Below, one piece after another: positions 8,467-15,611 of a DNA stretch of 15,611 bases. The position numbers were made by a program, and so were the translations under genes. A model generated the notes under the pieces. That model was not told the DNA's origin. It saw only the letters and a program-made list of their open reading frames with translations, and made no database searches. The stretch comes from Thoreauomyces humboldtii. Taxonomy: Eukaryota; Chytridiomycota; Chytridiomycetes; Spizellomycetales; Powellomycetaceae. Position 1 is the first letter of the stretch, and the number at the start of each line of letters is the position of its first letter. The stretch covers positions 1 through 15,611 of the forward strand of contig JADGJA010000539.1 of assembly GCA_027596035.1 (NCBI GenBank). Reading direction: 5' to 3'.

Positions 8467-11184
8467 ATGTCGTTCCTACCAAAGGCATTCCTCCTCGATA
8501 CCACAGATGTAGTCATCCTCTCGGGCGTGGGCCTCCTCTCGGCAGTCTACTTTCTCTTCCTCAGAACCCCAAAGCCAAAGCCCGCCGTATCCGCCAGCGG
8601 ACCAGCCGCAGGAGGAAGCAAGGGCATCGCACCAGCAAGTCCCAGGCACGTACCCCACACCGTCCTTTTCAAGCACACCCACCTTCTTCCTCCCCGAAAC
8701 TTGGCTAACTCCGATCTTTCAAAGCAGTCTCGGGAAAAAGTCTCTCGTATCCAAACTCCGATCGTCGGCCTCAAAGTCCCACCTCGTCCTCTTCTACGGG
8801 TCTCAGACCGGAACCGCAGAGGATCTCGCCACCCGTATCGGAACCGAATGCACCAAGCAGTACGGTCTCCCCGCTCTGATATGCGATCCGGAGGAGTACG
8901 ACATGACCGAGCTCGCCGGATGGGCCGAGAACGGCATGCATGACCAGGGCGTCAAGGTCCTGTTCGGATTCTTCATGGCCACCTACGGGGAGGGAGAACC
9001 CACCGACAACGCCGTCGAGTTCTACGACTGGATCATGGCCGGAAGTGGGAAGGGTGACGACGAGGGAGACGATGAGATCGACGACGACGAGCTCTTGGAG
9101 GAACGACGGTTGGAAGGGATCAACTACGTCATGTTCGGACTCGGAAACAAGACCTACGAGCACTTCGACGCCATTGCCAGGAGGCTGGATCGACGGTTGC
9201 CAAGGATCGGGGCCGTGAGGGTCGGGACCTTGGGTGAAGGGGACGACGATGAGAGTCTCGAAGAAGATTTCCTCGCCTGGAAACCTTCGGCGTTGGTCGC
9301 CATCGCAAAGTTCTTCGGACTCGAGGTCACGGCGTCAGGTGCTCAGCGAGATGCGCCGCACGTGCCACTCTTCGACCTCGTCGATGCGGACGGACATTCC
9401 GCGGACTCGGTCTATTGGGGAGAGCAGAGCTCGGCGAAACCTAGGAGGTGGCTGCCCACCGCGACAGCATCCGAAACCTACTCCGAAGTGTTGACGTATG
9501 TGCATCCTTTCCCATTGATCTTCGCGTGCCAACTGTATACTGAACGAATCATTTTTCCCCATCAGCAAGAAGACAGCAAAGTACGACGCAAAGCACCCAT
9601 TCTATGGCCGTCTCGTTTCCAGCAAACCCCTCTTCGTCGAGGTCCACGACGAATATTCCTTCGACCCCCGTTTCGCGCTTCCCAGTCGATCCCACAAGCG
9701 CGCAACGGTCCAGGGCACCAAGATCCGGATCGAACGTCACTGTCTCCACGTCGACCTCGACCTTACCGGAAGCGGGTTGAAGTACGTCACGGGCGATCAC
9801 GTCGGAATATGGCCGGTCAACGACGCGGAACATGTGGATCGTCTGGCCGAGGTGCTGGGCGTGTCCAAGGAGGAGATGGATCAGGTGGTGATGCTGAAAC
9901 CGAACGCGAAGAACATGTCGGCTGCGAACGCAAAGATCCCCTTCCCGACGCCTTGCACGGTTCGCACCGCGCTGCTCAATTACCTCGATGTGTCGGATAC
10001 GGTCAAGCAGCATCAGCTCGAGGTAATCGATTTATTTCATTGTTTCCTGTTCTGTTTGCGTGCCGTAACCTTCGGGGGGTTGATCCTTGGTGCCGAAATC
10101 CCACTCACGCTTTGTCTCCCGCCAGATCCTCGCGAAATACGCGACGGACGCGACGGAACGCACGGCCCTCTTCGAACTCTCTGAGAAACGAGAACCTTAC
10201 GTGGCCCTGATCGAAAAGTCACGGAAAGACCTGACGGACCTCCTCCGGGTCTTCCCGAGCGTCAAACTTCCTCTCTCAGTTCTTCTCGGAGAACTGCTCC
10301 ACCGCATCAGCGTCCGATACTACTCGATCTCGTCGTCCTCGATCGAAGACCCGAACAAGGTCGGCATTACGGCCGTCATGGTCCGTTACGCCATCCCTTC
10401 GGACCATCCGAACGTCGACGGAGCAGCGGGAGAGAAGGGTGAGGTGGTGGTTCGCCAGGGGTTGGCTACGAGTTGGTTGGAGAGACTTCACGACGAGAAG
10501 GAGACGATTACCACACGGGTCAACGAACAGGGATCACAATCACAAGACGGGTCATCCATCACCATACCGCGACACCACCTTCCCCTCTACATCCGAACCT
10601 CCACCTTCCGTCTCCCCTCCAACCCTCGTCTCCCCGTCGTCATGGTCGGACCCGGGACCGGCGTCGCTCCCTTCCGAGCCTTCGTACGGGAACGGTTCCA
10701 CATGGCCAAGACCAACCCTGCCGCGGAGGTGGGACCCACGTGGCTGTTCTACGGGTGTCGACATCCGGATCGGGACTTTTTGTACCGGGACGAGTTCGAG
10801 GCCATGGAGAGGGAGGTGAGGGAAGGGAGGGTCAAGATGGACCTCAGGATCGTGAGAGCCTTCTCGAGGGTCGATGGGGAGAGGAAGGTGTACGTCCAGG
10901 AGAGGGTCAGGGAGCTCGCAACCGACGTGTGGAGGATGGTCGGGGTCGAGAAGGGAACGTTTTATGTCTGCGGGTGAGTGTCTCTTCTTTGCTGGTGTCG
11001 TTCCTTCCTGAAGCTTTGATTTAACCCTTCTTGCAGAGACGCGAAACACATGGCTCACGACGTGCACCAAGCCCTCATCGACATTGCGTCCAAGCAGGGG
11101 GGTCTCGCCACGGAGGACAAGGCGAAGGCTTGGGTCAAGGACCTCAAGAGCGCCGGTCGATACCTCGAGGACGTATGGGCTTGA
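8467..11184 (+). CDS. NADPH-cytochrome P450 reductase
   Basis: Five exons, 8467..8645, 8728..9495, 9566..10022, 10126..10973 and 11037..11184, total exactly 800 codons (799 residues plus stop). The protein carries electrons from NADPH through FAD and FMN to P450s and squalene epoxidase at the ER. An N-terminal membrane anchor spans about residues 14-32. The FMN domain has GSQTGTAE (84-91), ATYGEGEPTDNA and FGLGNKTYEHF (196-206). The FAD domain has RYYSISSSS (532-540). The NADPH domain has GPGTGVAPFRAF (643 on) and YVCGDAKHMAHDV (748 on), and the protein ends in DVWA with the usual penultimate aromatic Trp. At about 799 residues it is longer than most family members (about 680-730), partly from an Asp/Glu-rich insert at about 168-189. 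Intron 1 uses a GC donor. The other introns are 70, 103 and 63 bp with GT donors. It is convergent with the SDR gene, 237 bp away. Confidence 0.95.
8646..8727 (+). other. GC-AG intron in the P450 reductase gene
   Basis: The donor is CCCAG/GCACGT and the acceptor AAAGCAG/T, with a branch-like CTAAC upstream of a short pyrimidine stretch (8705-8720). This choice joins exon 1 (phase 2) to the frame encoding SLVSKLRSS before the FMN motif. The GT at 8650 with the CAG at 8727 is out of frame; it only works with a poor AAAAAG acceptor at 8740. The GC donor matches the GC-AG consensus AG/GCAAGT at all but one position. Confidence 0.7.
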
Positions 11185-11421
11185 ACAAGAACATTTACGA
11201 CCAAAGAAAATGTAGCATCGTGCGCTATCTTAGAAACCAATCCTAGAAACCTTCAAGTTTGGTAAAATCCACCACCCTTTCCCCTTCTGGCTCTATTTCT
11301 TTCCTTCCTTTCTATCTATCTTCCAAAATCAGACATCATAATCTCGGCAAAAGGCAGAAAAGGGGGGCCAAGCGGGGACCGTCTATGAGAATGTGTGCTA
11401 CCTCCATCCTGGGAATGTGTG

Positions 11422-13645
11422 CTACCATCTCGTGCTCTTGTAGTTTTTGAGGAAGACACCCCAGACCTTCTCCTCCCCTCTCACGCCGCACAGCACGGGG
11501 TCGATGACTCGCATGGCAGCGTCCCACTCGTCGAGTGGGGGCGGTGCGTTCTCGCGCTTGTGCCACTGGTCGACCGGATTCTCGTCCGTTATCCATCCGG
11601 TACTATAGGTGCAAAGAATCAGAAAATGAAAGAAAAAAAGTTAGAATGCGGGGAGACATCGCCAGATGCGCGTTGGGGAATGCAAAACCTACTCTGTGAG
11701 CACCGGAGAGAACCCAAAGAAAGAAAGAGGGACAAGTGAGGAAGAGAAGCAAGGCATCAGTTTTCGGTTCTCTCGTGTGCAGATCAGCGAGTATGATCAT
11801 CTCTTTTCGAGCTACGCACCGACGCAGGTCATAAAGATGTTGACCTCGGCGAGCCCTGCCGAGGAAGTTCGAGTCATCATGTTCAGAGCCGCTACCGAGG
11901 TGATACATATTGAGTAAGGACGTGCAACGTAGATTACGCGAACACAAAATTGGAATAGCAGTCATACCCTTGGCCATGTTGGTATGCGGATGGAAACTAG
12001 ACATCCAAACGGAAGAGAACACAGAGACAAGATCAGATAACCATTCCCACCCGCTGCGTTCATGACAGCCTTTCCGGACTGGAGACGGAACGACTCACAT
12101 GGTCTTGTTTCGATAAAACTGACCCTCCATGGCCGAAACATTGACGATGAACTTGTCGCACGTACCCACGGACCCGTCCAAAGGTCCAGACCTCTCCATG
12201 AGGGGTTTCAACTCCGAGATGAGGACCCAGGGAGCGAACGTGTTGATGACATGACACTCCATCATCTCCACTGTACTGATCTGTCCCAGATCCTGCATCC
12301 ACGAGTTCTCAGGTCTGAGATCCAACTGCTGGTCGTCCCGGTCGTAGAGACCAGGCGGGAAGGCCTTTGTGGTGATAAGTGAGGAGTCGGATTCGATGAG
12401 GGGTACTTGGGAGAGAGCTGCGGAGACGTTCACGTCCTGGAGGTGAGCTGTCGCTTGACGTGCGGGTAGAGCCACGCCCAGACCTATGGACGCGGGAGTT
12501 CCTTCCTCGGACAGTTGAGCAGCGTCGGCTGAGGAGAGTTGTTGACCTCCTCCGTGACCGAAAACGTAACCACCTCCACGTGCTCGATAGACGTCCACGA
12601 CGTCCACGACCTTTCGAACATGTTCGGCGATCCCGCCCGCTTCGCCCGCGATGAGATGTTCGTAGTAGGCTGGTGGTTTCCGGACCGTCTGAGCAGCGTT
12701 GTTGATGATGACGTCGAGACGCGAGTAACGTTCCTGCACGTGGCGACAAAAGTGGTGGAGCATTGGGATGTCTCGAAAGTCAAGACCGTAAACAGCGACG
12801 CGACCGCCGAACGATTCAAAGTCGGGTTCCCTAGCGAACCTGTTGGCAGCGTCGTGGGGGAACCTTGTCGTGACCATGACGGTGGCTCCCATGCGTAGGA
12901 GCTTGAGTGCGATAGCGTATCCGATCTTTACGCGAGCTCCGGTCACGATGCAGACGCGCCCGCGCATGTCTGCGGTGGAGAACCGTTTCGTGAAGTTGAA
13001 GGCGGCGCAGGTGGGACACATCTGGTCGTAAAAGTGATGGAGCTCTCGGAACGGGATGCCGCAGATGTGGCAGGAACGGTTGTAGGTGAGCAAACGCGGT
13101 TTGTCCTCTGTCCCTTGAGCAAAAGTTGCATCCATGGGTTCATCGTGGGACGGAGCAGCGCCGAGGGCGGCGGGAGTAGGTGGATCCTGGTTGGTGTTCG
13201 CCTTCTTGTCGATGTGTGCACCGCTCTCTTCCAGCAGCTTCATGTCGTCCTCCTCGGCCCAAGCCTTGTTGGCTTCGATGGTACCGTTTCGCGGTGGTCG
13301 AGGAATGTCGACGCTTCCGCCTGCGTATCCCACCATCTTGACCTTTCGCATCTGCCTTATGCCCGTGACGGCCAGGACCTCCCTGTCCTTGACCTTTCGC
13401 TCGTTCTTTCTCCTCCGCCGCTTATCCTTCAGATCTGCATCGTCGGGAAGCAAGGCACGCCGAGCCACGTTGAAGAGTTCGGCGATCTGTGGGTCCTGCT
13501 GTGCGTGCTTGAGGTACTCGTCGTGCTCCCTGTAGAGACGAAATATCTTGAGAGCACCGGCCAGCTCCTCAGCCGAGTAAAAGTCCTGCCATGGTGGTAG
13601 AACGTCCAGATGCGGCTTCAAAGAGGAGGATGATGACGAGTCCAT
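11422..13645 (-). CDS. Zinc-ribbon-like / short-chain dehydrogenase (SDR) fusion, atypical active site
   Basis: Exons on the minus strand are 13645..12099, 11996..11968 (29 nt), 11891..11820, 11693 (one nt) and 11602..11422, giving 609 residues. Residues 73-88 are a strongly basic, NLS-like patch. Cys192, Cys195, Cys210 and Cys213 form a zinc-ribbon-like CxxC...CxxC. The Rossmann SDR domain follows: TGARVKIG (235-242), NNAA (315-318), Ser504 in NVSAMEG, and Lys525 in HTNMAKAALNM. The position four before that Lys, normally the catalytic Tyr, is Thr521. A C-terminal [11 protein letters not shown] aligns with the SDR V-S-P-G-W strand, and the protein ends in KNYKSTRW. Between NNAA and the Ser there is a large insert of about 170 residues. 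Substrate is unknown; lack of Tyr suggests an altered or non-oxidoreductase role. An in-frame ATG at 13771 would add 42 residues without protein character; I prefer 13645. Introns are 102, 76, 126 and 90 bp. Confidence 0.85.
11693..11693 (-). other. Candidate single-nucleotide exon of the SDR gene
   Basis: Reading the minus strand, the previous exon ends at 11820 (GTCG, then GTGCGT donor) and the next starts at 11602 (CCTATAG acceptor, then TACCGG). Direct joining breaks the frame. Between them is CTCACAG/A/GTAGGT, an acceptor and donor around the lone A at 11693. Including it makes G+A+T, an Asp codon, and restores VDTGW and the full 60-codon last exon. The flanking introns would be 126 and 90 bp, compared with a 217-bp intron if joined directly, longer than any other intron in the window. 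The 90-bp one has a TCTAAC branch-like site before a long T tract. Confidence 0.6.
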
Positions 13646-13848
13646 TCCCTGCCTTCCTTTCGTTGGCTGGTGCCCTGCCGGTCGTGAGCGGGAATGCCCA
13701 ATGCTTTGGGTGGTGCAAGTCTGAGGAAATGCCGTGGGAAAAAAGTGTCGATCCTTCGCACATTCCCCCATACAGGATCCCGTACGTACCGGTCTGCTTT
13801 GCCACTAGAACCCTTGGATTTCGACATTTGTTCCCACGACACACAACC
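13646..13848. promoter_or_regulatory. Shared divergent promoter of the SDR gene and PDX1
   Basis: Only 203 bp separate the chosen SDR start (13645, minus strand) and the PDX1 start (13849, plus strand), so the two genes must share a compact bidirectional control region. Both reading frames are open across it (plus-strand frame from 13591, minus-strand frame from 13771), which could mislead start calling. No specific transcription factor site is claimed. The PDX1 ATG has the context ACACAACCATGG, a good start context. Confidence 0.5.
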
Positions 13849-14889
13849 ATGGCATTCTCCGCTCCCTCCAACCTCGTCCCCCAGACCAATGGTGCCACCT
13901 CCTCCACCACCAACGACTTCATCGTCAAGGCTGGACTCGCTCAGAACCTCAAGGTAAAGAAAGGAGCAGGTTCAACACCGCTCAACCTTACCCACGGGGT
14001 CCGCCTCCCGAGATCCTTTGCATTACTGACCCGCTTTTGCCCCACAACCGTTCCGCAGGGTGGAGTGATCATGGACGTCATCAACGCAGAGCAGGCTCGC
14101 ATCGCAGAGGAGGCTGGCGCCTGCGCCGTCATGGCCCTCGAGCGGGTGCCCGCCGACATCCGTCGGGACGGAGGGGTCTCCCGTATGTCGGATCCAAAGA
14201 TGATCAAGGAGATCATCGCCGCGGTCACCATCCCCGTCATGGCAAAGGTCCGCATCGGTCACTTTGTCGAGGCCCAGATCATCGAGCACCTCAACGTGGA
14301 CTACATTGACGAGTCCGAGGTCCTCACCATGGCCGACGAGGTCCACCACATCGAGAAGAGCAAGTTCAAGGTCCCCTTCGTCTGCGGGGCAAAGAACCTC
14401 GGCGAGGCCCTCCGTCGCATCAACGAGGGTGCGTCCATGATCCGGACCAAGGGAGAGGCGGGGACCGGCGACGTCGTCCAGGCCGTCCGTCATGCCCGTC
14501 AGCTCCTCGGAGAGATCCGCAAGGTCCAGGCCATGGCCGACGACGAGCTCTACGTCTACGCGAAGGACATCCAGGCCCCTTACCACCTCGTCAAGGAGGT
14601 CAAACGTCTCGGTCGTCTTCCCGTCGTCAACTTTGCCGCGGGAGGCGTCGCTACCCCCGCCGACGCTGCCCTCATGATGCAGCTCGGCATGGACGGCGTC
14701 TTTGTCGGTTCCGGCATCTTCAAGTCGGGTGACCCGGCCAAACGCGCCCGCGCCATCGTCCAGGCCGTCACTCACTACCAGGACGCTTCCGTCCTCGCCA
14801 AGGTCTCCGAGGACCTCGGCGAGCCCATGGTCGGCATCGGATGTGATCATCTGGTGGCAAGCGAAAAGTTCGCGGACCGCGGCAACTAA
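13849..14889 (+). CDS. PDX1: Pyridoxal 5'-phosphate synthase subunit PDX1 (SNZ family)
   Basis: Two exons, 13849..13953 and 14059..14889, give 311 residues. PDX1 forms the (beta-alpha)8 dodecamer that makes PLP from ribose 5-phosphate, glyceraldehyde 3-phosphate and ammonia in the DXP-independent vitamin B6 pathway. The ammonia comes from the PDX2/SNO glutaminase, which is not in this window. GGVIMD (36-41) with Asp41, Lys98 in [10 protein letters not shown] and Lys166 in [10 protein letters not shown] are the expected catalytic residues, and the two lysines match Arabidopsis numbering. [21 protein letters not shown] and [13 protein letters not shown] are also family landmarks. The start is chosen because canonical PDX1 begins a few residues before VKAGLAQ; the frame is open back to 13591 but that would be an unusual extension overlapping the divergent SDR gene. 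The 105-bp intron between Lys35 and Gly36 is a multiple of three with no stop. The exons are very rich in C-ending codons, suggesting high expression. Confidence 0.97.
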   Translation: MAFSAPSNLVPQTNGATSSTTNDFIVKAGLAQNLKVKKGAGSTPLNLTHGVRLPRSFALLTRFCPTTVPQGGVIMDVINAEQARIAEEAGACAVMALERVPADIRRDGGVSRMSDPKMIKEIIAAVTIPVMAKVRIGHFVEAQIIEHLNVDYIDESEVLTMADEVHHIEKSKFKVPFVCGAKNLGEALRRINEGASMIRTKGEAGTGDVVQAVRHARQLLGEIRKVQAMADDELYVYAKDIQAPYHLVKEVKRLGRLPVVNFAAGGVATPADAALMMQLGMDGVFVGSGIFKSGDPAKRARAIVQAVTHYQDASVLAKVSEDLGEPMVGIGCDHLVASEKFADRGN

Positions 14890-15252
14890 AGCCCCAACCA
14901 TGCGGTGTTTTTCCATCTCCACTGTTCGAAGCGACGAGATTTTGGGTTTCTTCCGCACGTTCCTCTCATCATACAGTAGACCTCCCCTTCCCCCTCATCC
15001 CGTAGCAACATTCACGCAACCAAACGATTCCTCACGAGTGGCAGAAGTTCGCCGTAAGGAGTAGCTTACTTTGTATCTTGGAGCGCACCAGCTCCGCTAC
15101 AGCTTTGATTAACTCTGCTCACAAAGGCGAACCCAGCAGGTGCTTTTAATCCAGCGGTCGTCTCCCACTCTTCATCCTATACTCCAAATCGCTCACCCTT
15201 GCACAATGCAAAAAGCATGTTTGATCTGCACCAAGAAAAAGCAGCCCTGTTT
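14890..15252. other. Convergent 3' flanks of PDX1 and the right-edge gene
   Basis: These 363 bp lie between two stop codons facing each other. Nothing with coding character, no tRNA and no repeat of note was seen. A plus-strand open frame from 15140 overlaps the right-edge gene in antisense and is treated as chance. Confidence 0.5.
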
Positions 15253-15611
15253 CTATCTGAGTGCCAGATCCAACCTCTTCCTAAGCTCCTCATACCCCGG
15301 TGCCTCCTCAAGCTCATCTACCGTGTATCCCGCCGGGTTTCCGTCCGCGGTGGTACAAGCGAAGAGGGCCTTGACCGTCTCGAGGGCATGACTCAATGCC
15401 CTCGCGACCGGCACGGGGAGCGGTCCCGCCGTCGTCGCCGTCGTCGGCACTGGGGAGGTGCCTGCAGCAGCAGCAGGGGGAGGTGTTGATGATGATGATG
15501 GCGATGGGATGGGAACGACGGGGGTCCGACTGCTTGCCACGTCGTCGACGAGTTTGACGAGTTCGACCCAGATCAACTTGGCGAGGAGGGAGGGACGGGT
15601 GAGGAGGGTGG
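15253..15611 (-). CDS. Partial hypothetical protein, C-terminal 118 residues
   Basis: The coding frame enters from beyond the right edge and ends at TAG (15255-15253). 118 residues are visible: a hydrophobic-helical start (LLAKLIWVELVKLVDDVA), a Pro/Ser/Ala/Thr-rich linker of about 30 residues built on GCN and CCN codons (the plus strand shows GAT and GCA trinucleotide runs at about 15463-15500), then a helical end with ALSHALETVKALFACTTADG and TVDELEEAPGYEELRKRLDL. The Met of any ATG or TTG in the window is not necessarily the start, because the frame is open to position 15609. I do not recognise the family. It is convergent with PDX1. Confidence 0.5.
   Translation of the reverse strand, partial: TLLTRPSLLAKLIWVELVKLVDDVASSRTPVVPIPSPSSSSTPPPAAAAGTSPVPTTATTAGPLPVPVARALSHALETVKALFACTTADGNPAGYTVDELEEAPGYEELRKRLDLALR

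Noticed and set aside
13646..13771. SDR start at the upstream ATG at 13771.
   Set aside because: The 42 added residues are low in helical or domain character and would use up most of the space before PDX1. The ATG at 13645 is followed directly by the acidic-basic helical N-terminus.
13591..13848. N-terminal extension of PDX1 by 86 codons.
   Set aside because: Canonical PDX1 starts near 13849. The extension has no family similarity that I can see and overlaps the 5' end of the SDR gene in antisense.
14023..14958. 311-codon minus-strand open frame antisense to PDX1.
   Set aside because: It is a Val/Asp/Leu-rich mirror of C-ending PDX1 codons, a usual artefact in biased genes.
15463..15500. 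GCA and GAT microsatellites as a functional repeat.
   Set aside because: They are short trinucleotide runs inside the coding linker of the right-edge gene, explained by Ala and Ser codons.

Overview
The window looks like a compact nuclear segment from a filamentous or yeast-like fungus, most likely a basidiomycete. The evidence is protein-coding genes cut by short introns (about 59 to 126 bp) with GT/GC donors and CAG/TAG acceptors, C- or G-ending codons in the conserved genes, and clear eukaryotic proteins (Cdc37, NADPH-cytochrome P450 reductase, fungal-type PLP synthase). The lineage call is an inference from gene style and not from a marker gene. I see no tRNA, rRNA, CRISPR array, transposon or prokaryotic-style operon.

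Layout, left to right. (1) 129-2108 (+): a three-exon gene for a secreted Ser/Thr-rich, probably GPI-anchored surface protein with an internal 204-bp-period duplication. (2) 3060-4717 (+): four-exon Cdc37, the kinase-specific Hsp90 co-chaperone. (3) 5231-5857 (-): an unrecognised small helical protein, convergent with Cdc37. (4) 6378-7659 (-): an unrecognised protein whose 3' half splices cleanly and whose 5' half is partly unresolved. (5) 8467-11184 (+): five-exon NADPH-cytochrome P450 reductase, with a GC-AG first intron and an acidic insert in the FMN domain. (6) 11422-13645 (-): a short-chain dehydrogenase (SDR) fused behind a four-cysteine zinc-ribbon-like motif; its reading frame is best restored by a one-nucleotide exon. 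(7) 13849-14889 (+): PDX1/SNZ, the synthase subunit of PLP synthase, divergent from the SDR over a 203-bp spacer. (8) 15253-15611 (-): the 3' end of an unrecognised gene running off the right edge.

The genes do not form one pathway. Cdc37 (kinase folding), P450 reductase (electron supply to ER P450s, sterol synthesis) and PDX1 (vitamin B6) are housekeeping genes that happen to be neighbours. The most unusual signal is gene-structural: the SDR gene appears to carry a single-base exon at 11693, flanked by good splice sites, which exactly regenerates the Asp codon of a conserved-looking Val-Asp-Thr-Gly-Trp stretch. The rest of the oddities are a GC-AG intron, a stop-free intron of 3n length in PDX1, an SDR without its catalytic tyrosine, and lineage-restricted genes of unknown function.
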